From contig NHIC01000007.1 of the NCBI GenBank assembly GCA_002169865.1, forward strand, positions 70,142 through 92,006: 21,865 nt of DNA, written 5' to 3'. Position numbers and translations under genes: made by a program. A model generated the notes under the pieces. The model worked only from the letters and a program-made list of their open reading frames with translations, did no database searches and was not told the DNA's origin. Of this stretch, positions 1-7,590 are shown one piece after another (position 1 is the stretch's first letter; every line of letters begins with the position of its first letter). The DNA is from Flavobacteriaceae bacterium TMED179 (GTDB lineage: Bacteria; Bacteroidota; Bacteroidia; Flavobacteriales; Flavobacteriaceae).

Positions 1-114
1 ACTATACCTGAATCTGCATATATTGAATTAATACAACGATTACAAACTGTAGCTAAAAGTTTGTTTTATGGAGAAGCTTGTTCTTCCGTACCTTTATGGA
101 AGGCAAAGAAATAA
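1..114 (+). CDS. 3' end of an unidentified protein (cut by the window start)
   Basis: Frame 1 is open from the first base to a TAA at 112-114 and gives 37 residues ending in VPLWKAKK. Its stop lies two bases before the GTG that I take as the start of the glycosyltransferase, as expected for two genes of one operon. The fragment is too short to identify and shows no motif I recognise. Its neighbour suggests a polysaccharide or cell-surface glycan cluster to the left, but that is inference. Confidence 0.6.
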   Translation, partial: TIPESAYIELIQRLQTVAKSLFYGEACSSVPLWKAKK

Positions 115-116
115 GG

Positions 117-1394
117 GTGAATAATATTCAAAAGAAACTTTTAATTTTAAGTTACTACTGGCCTCCATCTGGAGGATCCGGAGTTCAACGGTGGATGTAT
201 TTTGCTAAATATTTAAAGAAGTTAGGATATGAACCTATTGTTATTTCTGTAGATGAAAAAAAAGCTTCATACCCTAATATTGATTATAGTTTACTAAAAG
301 AGGTTGAAGGAATACGAGTAATAAAAACCACAACTCGAGAACCTTTGCGCTGGTACTCTTTTTTGCTTTCAGGAGACGTTAAAAAAGGGATCCCTCAAGG
401 AGAAATTAAAACTAGAAATTTAATAGGAAAGTTCTTAGCTTTTATTAGAGGGAATTATTTTATTCCCGATGCTAGAAAAGGTTGGATCCCTTTTGCCATA
501 GAGGAAGCAGAAAAATTAATAAAACAAGAAGAGATAAAGGAGTTAGTTACTTCTGGACCCCCTCATTCAACTCATTTGGCAGGGCTAAAACTCAAAAAAC
601 TATTTGATCTTAACTGGTGGGCAGACTTTCGTGATCCTTGGACTGATATTTTCTATAATAATTCTCTTTATCGTTCAACAAAGGCAATTTCCAAAGACCG
701 AGCCTTGGAAAAAGAAGTCTTACAAAAAGCAGATGGAATAATAACAACTGTAGGCGGAAATTTTATTAATCAATTAAAGGATAAAGCAACTAAACAAAAA
801 TTTTCAGTTATTCCTAACGGTTATGACGCTGACTTAATGCAAAATGTTCAAGCTGCTCCAAAAAAAACAGGCTTACATATTGTTTACACAGGACTTTTAA
901 CCCAAAATCAAGAATATGAAGTGCTTTTAAAAGTTATTAATGACTGTTCCAAAAATTTTAAGATTCATTTTTCTTTAGCAGGAAACATTCACATAGATAT
1001 TATTAAAAAAATCACCCTTGCTCTTCCTGATGTAAAAGTTGAATTTTTAGGATATATTAGTCATTACAATGCGATTTCCTTGATGAAAAGTGCAGATTTA
1101 TTACTAAATTTTATTTTTAAGGGAGCAGAGAATGAAATGATATCTGGAAAATTATTAGAATATGTAGCTTCAGAAGTTCCTATTCTTTCTTTTGGAAATC
1201 CTCAATCCGAAGCAGGTCTTTTATTAAATAAGGGGAGTAATTCTTGGATGGTTGAGAATAACAATAAGTCAAAAATAAAATTGATTTTAAAGTCTCTAAA
1301 GGATAAAAAAGTTAAAAATAGATTTCCCCAATTGAGTCAATGGAGTAGATTAACTTTAACAAAAAAATTGATCAAGGTTATTTTTTCAAAGTAA
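117..1394 (+). CDS. GT4-type (GT-B fold) glycosyltransferase
   Basis: This is probably a cytoplasmic, membrane-associated enzyme that moves a sugar from an activated donor onto a glycan or lipid-linked acceptor during surface polysaccharide synthesis. With the GTG at 117 the protein has 425 residues. The N-terminal half opens with a strand and Gly-rich loop (LILSYYWPPSGGSGVQR) typical of GT4 enzymes. The C-terminal donor-binding half has VIPNGYD, then HIVYTGLL, and the late segment MISGKLLEYVASEVPIL, which corresponds to the family's E-containing nucleotide-sugar region. I prefer GTG 117 because it sits two bases after the previous stop and directly before the first conserved strand. ATG 96 or TTG 78 in the same frame would overlap the previous gene. 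Donor and acceptor cannot be told from sequence. Confidence 0.85.
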   Translation: MNNIQKKLLILSYYWPPSGGSGVQRWMYFAKYLKKLGYEPIVISVDEKKASYPNIDYSLLKEVEGIRVIKTTTREPLRWYSFLLSGDVKKGIPQGEIKTRNLIGKFLAFIRGNYFIPDARKGWIPFAIEEAEKLIKQEEIKELVTSGPPHSTHLAGLKLKKLFDLNWWADFRDPWTDIFYNNSLYRSTKAISKDRALEKEVLQKADGIITTVGGNFINQLKDKATKQKFSVIPNGYDADLMQNVQAAPKKTGLHIVYTGLLTQNQEYEVLLKVINDCSKNFKIHFSLAGNIHIDIIKKITLALPDVKVEFLGYISHYNAISLMKSADLLLNFIFKGAENEMISGKLLEYVASEVPILSFGNPQSEAGLLLNKGSNSWMVENNNKSKIKLILKSLKDKKVKNRFPQLSQWSRLTLTKKLIKVIFSK

Positions 1395-1405
1395 CATAAT
1401 TTTTT

Positions 1406-1990
1406 TCAAGGTTTGTAAAACCTTTTTTTCTTTAAGTAATTCCAAGTTAATCTAGGAACCAGCTTACTCATATCTTCACCTTTTTTTATTCTTTTACGTA
1501 TCTCAGAAGATGAGATTTCAATTTGAGGCGCATCAGTTTTTTTAATTTTTGAATGTCCTTTCAAGTTATTTGGTATGCCTTTACTATTTTTTCTTGGATA
1601 AATGTAAAGTTCATAATCTGATAAAATTTTATCATAATCTTTCCATTTATCAAAAGAACATAAATTATCTTCTCCTAAAATCAAAATAAAGCATTCTTTT
1701 GGGTTTTCAGCTTTAATTTTTTTTAGAGTTTGGATTGTATAATTGGGTTTTGGCAGATCAAATTCAACGGTACTTAAATGAAGTTTAGGATTTAATGTTA
1801 AAGCAAGAGAAACTAGCTTCATTCGTTCGCTGTTGGATAGCACTTTGGATTTCTGTTTAAATGGATTTTGGGGTGTAATTACAAACCAAATACAATCCAA
1901 GTCTGTATTATTAATAAAATGTTCGGCAAGTAAAAGATGCCCATTATGAATAGGGTTGAATGTACCAAAAAATAAACCTATTTTTTGCAT
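1406..1990 (-). CDS. nadD: Nicotinate-nucleotide adenylyltransferase
   Basis: This cytoplasmic enzyme transfers AMP from ATP to nicotinate mononucleotide to give deamido-NAD, the penultimate step of NAD synthesis. The 194-residue length is normal for NadD. The nucleotidyltransferase signature GTFNPIHNGH is at residues 9-18, the ILGEDNLCSFDKW segment around 104-116 is typical of NadD, and ISSSEIR at 159-165 is the C-terminal ATP-binding motif (ISSTxIR in the family). The start is an ATG. It lies 21 bases downstream of gmk on the same strand and is the last gene of an eight-gene run. Its final codons contain the hairpin terminator of the convergent glycosyltransferase gene. Confidence 0.95.
   Translation of the reverse strand: MQKIGLFFGTFNPIHNGHLLLAEHFINNTDLDCIWFVITPQNPFKQKSKVLSNSERMKLVSLALTLNPKLHLSTVEFDLPKPNYTIQTLKKIKAENPKECFILILGEDNLCSFDKWKDYDKILSDYELYIYPRKNSKGIPNNLKGHSKIKKTDAPQIEISSSEIRKRIKKGEDMSKLVPRLTWNYLKKKRFYKP
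1408..1430 (+). terminator. Rho-independent terminator of the glycosyltransferase transcript
   Basis: A perfect seven-base-pair stem (AAGGTTT, 1408-1414; AAACCTT, 1418-1424) with a three-base loop is followed on the + strand by a run of T to 1429. It lies 13 bases after the glycosyltransferase stop and inside the last codons of the convergent nadD. On the minus strand the hairpin is followed by A rather than T, so it should work for + transcripts only. Confidence 0.75.
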
Positions 1991-2011
1991 TCAATAAAGG
2001 TATGGATTTGC

Positions 2012-2581
2012 TTAGGAAAACAAGAATTTTTCAACTAAACGCTGTACTTCTTCTTTAGCTTTATTTAGATCATCATTAATTAAAACCGCATCGAAATCTT
2101 TAGAAAATTTAAGTTCAGCAGCAGATTTATTTAGGCGTTGTTGAATTTTATATTCATTTTCAGTACCTCGGTCTCGAAGTCTTTTTTCTAATTCCTTAAT
2201 TGAAGGTGGTTTAACAAATACTGCAAAGGTTTTTTCGGGATATTGGGCTTTTATGTTAAGCCCTCCTTTAACATCAATATCAAAAAGAATATGTTTGCCA
2301 GTTCTCCAAATTCTTTCAAGTTCTGACTTTAAAGTTCCATAAAAAGAACCATTATAAACCTCTTCATATTCAACAAAGGCATTTTCTTTAATTTTTTCAC
2401 GAAAGGTATCTTTGTTTAAAAAATAGTAATCTTTACCATTTTCTTCTTTTCCTCTTGGCTTTCTAGAAGTTGCTGAAACAGAAAATCCAAGAGTTAAATT
2501 TTGTTCTAAAAGATAATTTACTAATGTAGTTTTACCACTACCTGATGGCGCTGAAAAAACAATAAGTTTTCCAGTTTTCAA
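2012..2581 (-). CDS. gmk: Guanylate kinase
   Basis: This essential cytoplasmic kinase phosphorylates GMP (and dGMP) to GDP with ATP. The 189-residue protein has the normal family length. The P-loop SAPSGSGKTT is at residues 10-19. It is followed by SATSRKPRGKEENGKDYYF, the GMP-binding segment with the conserved Arg and Tyr residues, and later by the LFDIDVKGG strand with its acidic residue. The start is TTG. It is one base after the yicC stop, an in-frame stop lies a few codons upstream, and no Met precedes the P-loop, so TTG is the only sensible start. Translation is therefore probably coupled to yicC. Confidence 0.96.
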   Translation of the reverse strand: MKTGKLIVFSAPSGSGKTTLVNYLLEQNLTLGFSVSATSRKPRGKEENGKDYYFLNKDTFREKIKENAFVEYEEVYNGSFYGTLKSELERIWRTGKHILFDIDVKGGLNIKAQYPEKTFAVFVKPPSIKELEKRLRDRGTENEYKIQQRLNKSAAELKFSKDFDAVLINDDLNKAKEEVQRLVEKFLFS

Positions 2582-2582
2582 A

Positions 2583-3440
2583 TTAAAGTACGTTTAGCAA
2601 TTGTTCCTTTATTTTTTCAAGTTCATCCTTCATTTGTACCACAATTTTTTGAAGTTCAGAATGATTTGCTTTTGAGCCAATTGTATTTACTTCTCTTCCT
2701 ATTTCTTGAGAAATGAAACCTAATTTTTTCCCATTTGGGAATTCATTTTCCATTACTTCTCTAAAAAAGTTTATATGGTTTTTTAAACGGATCTTTTCTT
2801 CCGTTATATCAAACTTTTCTAGGTAAAAGATTAATTCTTGTTCAAACCTGTTTTCATCAACTTCTTGATTGAGATTTTGAAAAGATATACGAAGCTTTTC
2901 TTCAATTTTCTTATTGCGCTCTGGGTCTATTTTAGCAGCTAATATTAAGTGAGATTCTATTAAATCTAGACGTAAACTAATATCTTGACTTAATGCAACA
3001 CCCTCAATTTTTCGAAAGCAGTCTATATCTTTTATGACTTTCTGCAAAGTTTCATCTATAATTTTTTTTTCTTTTTCTGTTATTATATTTTTTTCAGATA
3101 AAAGTGTATCGGGTAAACGTAATGCCAGAGCCAGTCTTTCACTTTCAGATGATGCTCCTATTTCCTCAAGTTGTTTCATGTAAGACCTAACTACATGACT
3201 GTTAATTTTTGAAGGAGAAGTTTCTCCGTTTAATTCTACATGGATATTAACATCGATTTTACCTCTATACATTTTTTTTGCCAACTCTTTTCTTATCTCC
3301 AGATCTAGCTCTCTAAGATAAGATGGGGAACGAAGATAAATATCTACATTTTTACTATTTAAAGATCGAACTTCAATACTGAAGTGTTTGTCTTCATATT
3401 GGGCTTCTTTTTTCCCAAAACCCGTCATAGACATAATCAT
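2583..3440 (-). CDS. yicC: YicC/YloC family endoribonuclease
   Basis: Proteins of this family (E. coli YicC, B. subtilis YloC) act on RNA; YloC is an endoribonuclease and E. coli YicC takes part in small-RNA turnover. The 285-residue length is typical. The N-terminus reads MIMSMTGFG, the near-invariant YicC start, followed by the YicC N-terminal domain over about the first 150 residues. The C-terminal domain ends with the family's best conserved stretch (REVNTIGSKANHSELQ and then VVQMKDELEKIKEQ), an acidic, metal-binding type helical region. It is ten bases downstream of the DUF1080 gene and one base upstream of gmk. The yicC-gmk pairing is common in bacteria. Confidence 0.93.
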   Translation of the reverse strand: MIMSMTGFGKKEAQYEDKHFSIEVRSLNSKNVDIYLRSPSYLRELDLEIRKELAKKMYRGKIDVNIHVELNGETSPSKINSHVVRSYMKQLEEIGASSESERLALALRLPDTLLSEKNIITEKEKKIIDETLQKVIKDIDCFRKIEGVALSQDISLRLDLIESHLILAAKIDPERNKKIEEKLRISFQNLNQEVDENRFEQELIFYLEKFDITEEKIRLKNHINFFREVMENEFPNGKKLGFISQEIGREVNTIGSKANHSELQKIVVQMKDELEKIKEQLLNVL

Positions 3441-3450
3441 ATTGATTTAA

Positions 3451-4179
3451 TTAAAGTTTACGAATTTTTATATTCCGAAATGAGACTTTATCTCCATGAT
3501 CTTGGAGTGCTATTTTTCCTGATTTTAATTTTGCAAATCGTTTATATTCACATTCATCACTGAATTTTGAATTAGCAACTAGAGATTTCCATTTCTCACC
3601 CCTCAAAGGAAATTCAAGAATTTTTGTACCATTAAGCTTAACACTTCCTTGGTTTTTATTGTGATCAATAGTAAGTATTACATGGTTCCACTGCCCAGCT
3701 GGTTTACAAACATCTTTTGAAGGTTCTACCAGGTCATAAACCGCACCAGCTTGATGAAATTTAAGTTTTTCCTTAGCATCAGGATGACGATCGTTATCAA
3801 TGATTTGTATTTCAGGGGCTGTTAGATAAGGGTTACTAATACTTTTACCTTCTTGAACTCCCCAAAAAATACCACTGTTACCTCCCTCAGAGATGTTCCA
3901 CTCAATTGAAAGCTGAAAGTTTTTATAAATTTTATCTGTAACCAGATCATGAACGTAGTTACCCTTTGGAATTAGGTTTGGATCAAATGTAAGAACTCCA
4001 TTTTTCACTGTCCATATTGACTTAACACCTTTTAAATTAAAACGATGCCAACCATTTAAAGTTTTACCATCAAAAAGGGTTTCCCATTCTTTGTCATTTT
4101 CATAAATTACCTCAGTTTTAGTGTAAGAACTACTCATAAAAAAAGTTAGAATAAAAACTCCTACTATTAATTGTTTCAT
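3451..4179 (-). CDS. Secreted DUF1080 protein, probable 3-keto-disaccharide/glycoside hydrolase
   Basis: This is a 242-residue member of the DUF1080 family (Pfam 3-keto-disaccharide hydrolase), which has a concanavalin-like beta-sandwich fold. Family members characterised so far cleave glycosides whose sugar has been oxidised at C3. The hydrophobic N-terminus (residues 1-20, no lipobox Cys) looks like a Sec signal peptide, so the protein should be periplasmic. Family landmarks are WETLFDGKTLNGW (32-44), GGNSGIFWG (99-107), PEIQIIDND (122-130), FHQAGAVYDL (141-150) and LQDHGD (225-230) near the C-terminus. It stands 12 bases after the cytoplasmic TIM-barrel gene and shares a strand with the Gfo/Idh dehydrogenase, both typical partners. 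The actual substrate is unknown. Confidence 0.9.
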   Translation of the reverse strand: MKQLIVGVFILTFFMSSSYTKTEVIYENDKEWETLFDGKTLNGWHRFNLKGVKSIWTVKNGVLTFDPNLIPKGNYVHDLVTDKIYKNFQLSIEWNISEGGNSGIFWGVQEGKSISNPYLTAPEIQIIDNDRHPDAKEKLKFHQAGAVYDLVEPSKDVCKPAGQWNHVILTIDHNKNQGSVKLNGTKILEFPLRGEKWKSLVANSKFSDECEYKRFAKLKSGKIALQDHGDKVSFRNIKIRKL

Positions 4180-4191
4180 CTTTGCTTGTGT

Positions 4192-5244
4192 TTAAATATT
4201 TAAGATTTTTTTTAAAAATTCCTCGTCAATATCACCACCAGCAAAATCATCAAAAGTTTTTTGAGTGGCTTCTATAATATGATTTTTTATAAATGACGCA
4301 CCTTCTCTAGCACCTTGTTCGGGGCTTTTTATACAGCATTCCCACTCCATTACGGCCCAGAGGTCACATCCATATTCCGTTAGCTTAGTAAATATTGTTT
4401 TAAAATCTATTTGACCATCTCCAGGAGAGCGATAACGTCCTGCACGATCAATCCAATCACCATAACCACCAAAGGCTCCTTTTTTTCCATTTGGTTTGAA
4501 TTCTGAATCTTTAACATGAAAGGACTTAATAAACTCGTGATAATGATCAATGTATTCTATATAGTCAAGCTGCTGAAGAACAAAATGACTTGGATCGTAA
4601 AGTATATTAACTCGTTTGTGATTATCTGTAGCTTTCAAAAATCGTTCAAAAGTTACACCATCATGAAGGTCTTCTCCTGGATGAATTTCATAACAAACAT
4701 CTACACCATTTTCATCATACACATCTAAAATTGGTTTCCAACGCTTGGCTAGTTCTGAAAATCCAAGTTCTACAAGTCCATCAGGTCTTTGAGGCCAAGG
4801 GTGCCAGGTATGCCATAATAGAGCACCTGAAAAAGTAGCGTGAGTTTTTAACCCCAACCGATTACTAGCTTTTGCGGCTTTTTTCATTATATCGATAGCC
4901 CATTTTGTTCTTGCTTTAGGATTGTTTTTTAAAGCATCAGGAGCAAAATTATCGAACATTAAATCATAGGCTGGATGAACAGCTACCAACTGGCCTTGAA
5001 GATGAGTAGAAAGTTCAGTAATTTCTAGACCATAAGAATTAATTTTCCCTTTAAGCTCATCACAATAGACTTGACTTTCTGCAGCTTTATCTAAATCAAT
5101 AAGGAATGACTCCCAAGTGGGAATTTGAATTCCTTTATATCCTAAATCTGATGCCCATTTACACATCCCCTCAAGACTATTAAAGGGAGCTTTACTATCT
5201 ACAAATTGAGCAAGGAAGATTCCAGGACCTTTTATCGTTTTCAT
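4192..5244 (-). CDS. Sugar isomerase/epimerase-like TIM-barrel protein (cytoplasmic)
   Basis: This is a xylose isomerase-like TIM barrel (AP endonuclease family 2), 350 residues, with no signal peptide. Such proteins isomerise, epimerise or eliminate on keto sugars using a divalent metal. Likely metal ligands follow the family pattern: Glu186 in CYEIHPGEDLHDG, Asp217 in LYDPSH, His243 in FHVKD and Glu300 in VMEWE. I chose the ATG at 5244, seven codons inside the longest open frame. There the start overlaps the Gfo/Idh stop as ATGA, which implies coupled translation, and MKTIKGPGIFLAQF is how I recall homologues beginning. The context suggests action on the product of the preceding Gfo/Idh dehydrogenase. 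Substrate and exact reaction are not known. Confidence 0.88.
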   Translation of the reverse strand: MKTIKGPGIFLAQFVDSKAPFNSLEGMCKWASDLGYKGIQIPTWESFLIDLDKAAESQVYCDELKGKINSYGLEITELSTHLQGQLVAVHPAYDLMFDNFAPDALKNNPKARTKWAIDIMKKAAKASNRLGLKTHATFSGALLWHTWHPWPQRPDGLVELGFSELAKRWKPILDVYDENGVDVCYEIHPGEDLHDGVTFERFLKATDNHKRVNILYDPSHFVLQQLDYIEYIDHYHEFIKSFHVKDSEFKPNGKKGAFGGYGDWIDRAGRYRSPGDGQIDFKTIFTKLTEYGCDLWAVMEWECCIKSPEQGAREGASFIKNHIIEATQKTFDDFAGGDIDEEFLKKILNI

Positions 5245-6380
5245 TTCTTGTCCAAGCTTAGCCATATATTTCCATTTTTATGAGATTCAACAACTTTTTC
5301 AATAAAGAGCATACCTCTTACTCCATCATTCATTGTGGGGTATTCTCCATCAAAGGATTTTTCACCCCTTAATGCTTTTGCTACTCCTTTATAGATATTT
5401 CCCATTGCATCAAAAATCCCTTCTGGATGTCCTCCTGGAAGTTTTGTGCCGTCTGCAGCAACATCTGATACATAAGCGTGACCTGGTTTAATAATTCTTT
5501 TTGGCTGATCATCAGTCATATGATAAAGAATATTTGGATTTTCTTGCTCCCATTTAAACGCTCCTTTTTTTCCATAAACAGCAACAGTAAGACCATTTTC
5601 TTCACCTGTAGCTATTTGACTTGCACGAATAACCCCTTTTACAGCTTCTGAAAATCGAATTAGAACAGTTCCATCAAGATCTAAACTATTATCATCATAA
5701 AGCATATTTAAGTCTGATAATATTGATTTAACTTCCATACCAGTAAGGTATTCAGTCATTTGAAAAGCATGAGTTCCTATATCTCCAATACAAGAACTTA
5801 TTCCTGCTTTTTTTGGATCTAAACGCCAAACAGTTTTTCGAACTTCTGGATCGTGAATTACAGGATTAATCCAACCTTGGTAATATTGTATATCTACTTT
5901 TTGAACTTCCCCAAGTTCACCGTTTGCTATCATATGTTTCATATGTCGTACCATTGGATAACCAGTGTAAGTATATGTAACGGCAAAAATGGCATTATTT
6001 CTTTTTTGTAACTCCTCTAGTTCTAAAGCCTCAGCATAGGAAGTTGTGAGAGGCTTTTCGCAAATTACATGGAAACCATTTTCCAATAGTTTTTTGGCCA
6101 TAGGAAAATGTAGAAAATTAGGTGTTAACACTGAAACTACCTCAATACGTTGATCTTTAGGTTTACTAACTTCCTCTTCAATGAAGGTATCAAAGTCTAA
6201 GTAAACACGATCTGTATTTACCCCAATATGTTTTGCAAATTTTATATTTTCGTCAAAATCAGGGTTAAATACTCCCCCTGTAATTTCATAGCGGTCGAAC
6301 ATGTGAGATGCTACTCGATGCAAAACTCCTATTAAAGAGTCTCCACCGCCGCCTACAATACCTAGTCTGATTTTACTCAT
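5241..6380 (-). CDS. Gfo/Idh/MocA family NAD(P)-dependent oxidoreductase
   Basis: This is a 379-residue cytoplasmic dehydrogenase of the glucose-fructose oxidoreductase / inositol dehydrogenase family, which interconverts sugar hydroxyls and ketones with NAD(P). The N-terminal Rossmann fold carries the Gly-rich loop LGIVGGGGDS (6-15). CEKPLTT (107-113) holds the conserved E-K-P, with Lys109 as the likely catalytic lysine. The C-terminal domain has Asp200 and His204 in IGDIGTHAFQM, the second half of the catalytic site. It overlaps its neighbours by four bases at both ends (ATGA junctions), so MFS permease, dehydrogenase and TIM barrel form one tight translational unit. In this locus it may oxidise a sugar or reduce an imported 3-keto sugar; the direction cannot be read from sequence. 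Confidence 0.92.
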   Translation of the reverse strand: MSKIRLGIVGGGGDSLIGVLHRVASHMFDRYEITGGVFNPDFDENIKFAKHIGVNTDRVYLDFDTFIEEEVSKPKDQRIEVVSVLTPNFLHFPMAKKLLENGFHVICEKPLTTSYAEALELEELQKRNNAIFAVTYTYTGYPMVRHMKHMIANGELGEVQKVDIQYYQGWINPVIHDPEVRKTVWRLDPKKAGISSCIGDIGTHAFQMTEYLTGMEVKSILSDLNMLYDDNSLDLDGTVLIRFSEAVKGVIRASQIATGEENGLTVAVYGKKGAFKWEQENPNILYHMTDDQPKRIIKPGHAYVSDVAADGTKLPGGHPEGIFDAMGNIYKGVAKALRGEKSFDGEYPTMNDGVRGMLFIEKVVESHKNGNIWLSLDKK

Positions 6381-7588
6381 GATGATTTTATTTTAATGGT
6401 TTCGTTTTTAAAGAATAATAAAAATAATATTAAAACAATAAAAGAAAAAATAGCCGGTTGGACCCAAATTTCTTTCCAAAAATGACCTGAGGCAGAAATA
6501 TATTGATCTGTTAGCCACCCAGCAAAACGAAATCCGATTAGCATTCCAACACCATATGTGGCAAGTGTAATCAGTCCTTGAGCCGTACTTTTATATGTTT
6601 CTCCAGCCTTATAGTCTGTATAAATTTGTCCAGATACAAAAAAGAAATCGTAACATACACCATGAAGTATAATTCCAAAAATTAGCATCCATGTTTGCGA
6701 TCCAACATCTCCAAAAGCAAATAATAAATAACGAATACCCCAAGCTAAGATTCCAATTACAAGAGCATTTTTTATACCATATCTTTTTATAAAAATAGGG
6801 AGTAAAAGTAAAAAAAGGACTTCAGAAATCTGACCTAATATCATTTTTGAAGCTGCTGCTTTCATACCAATTTCATTCAAGAACTGATTTGCGTGTTGGT
6901 AATAGAACGCTAAAGGAATACATATTAAAATCGAGGCAATAAAAAAAAATAGAAAACCACGATCTTTGAGCATAGCCAAGGCATCTAAACCTAGAATCTC
7001 GCGAAATGAAATCTTTCTCTCTGAACCAAGCTTAGGGGGTGTTTTAGGAAGGGAAAAACTATAGATTCCTAATATAGCAGAAGCTGAAGAAGCCATATAA
7101 AAAGTATACTTTAATGTTTGAGCTCCCTCCCAAGACAAATAACCAATCGTCAATCCCGATACAATCCAACCTATACTTCCTAATACTCGAATAGAAGCAA
7201 ATTGCTTTGATGGGTCTTCCATTTGATGAAATGCAACTGAATTAGCTAATGCAAGTGTTGGCATGTAAAAAAGCATATATATTAAAATATATGGGTAAAA
7301 ACTGGAGAAATTTTCTGCATTACTCACTATGAAAAGTAATCCAGCTCCGATTAAATGAAGCAGTCCTAAAATCTTTTGTGCCGCAAAATAACGATCAGCA
7401 ACGAGGCCAATAAAAAAAGGAGCAATTATTGCACCTATAGATTGAGTTTCATAAGCCATGGCGAGTTCTCCTCCACTAGAACTAAACTCTTGAGAAAGAA
7501 ATGTACCCATAGTCACAAACCAAGCTCCCCAAATAAAGAATTCAAGAAAAAATAAAAAAGATAATTGGAGACGGACTTTTAATTCCAT
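6377..7588 (-). CDS. MFS permease of the nucleoside:H+ symporter type
   Basis: This 403-residue inner-membrane protein has about twelve hydrophobic segments. The opening RLQLSFLFFLEFFIWGAWFV and the ending with IWVQPAIFSF before the last membrane segment match the nucleoside-H+ symporter branch of the major facilitator superfamily (NupG/XapB-like). Bacteroidota genomes often carry such permeases beside sugar oxidoreductases. Here it sits two bases after the TIM-barrel lipoprotein gene and overlaps the Gfo/Idh gene by four. I infer that it imports the sugar or keto sugar of this locus rather than nucleosides. The family assignment is firm and the substrate is open. Confidence 0.87.
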   Translation of the reverse strand: MELKVRLQLSFLFFLEFFIWGAWFVTMGTFLSQEFSSSGGELAMAYETQSIGAIIAPFFIGLVADRYFAAQKILGLLHLIGAGLLFIVSNAENFSSFYPYILIYMLFYMPTLALANSVAFHQMEDPSKQFASIRVLGSIGWIVSGLTIGYLSWEGAQTLKYTFYMASSASAILGIYSFSLPKTPPKLGSERKISFREILGLDALAMLKDRGFLFFFIASILICIPLAFYYQHANQFLNEIGMKAAASKMILGQISEVLFLLLLPIFIKRYGIKNALVIGILAWGIRYLLFAFGDVGSQTWMLIFGIILHGVCYDFFFVSGQIYTDYKAGETYKSTAQGLITLATYGVGMLIGFRFAGWLTDQYISASGHFWKEIWVQPAIFSFIVLILFLLFFKNETIKIKSS

Positions 7589-7590
7589 CC

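Noticed and set aside
4516..4728. Open frame on the + strand opposite the cytoplasmic TIM-barrel gene
   Set aside because: It is fully antisense to a strongly conserved gene, has no recognisable domain and no start context; it is a by-product of AT-rich coding sequence.
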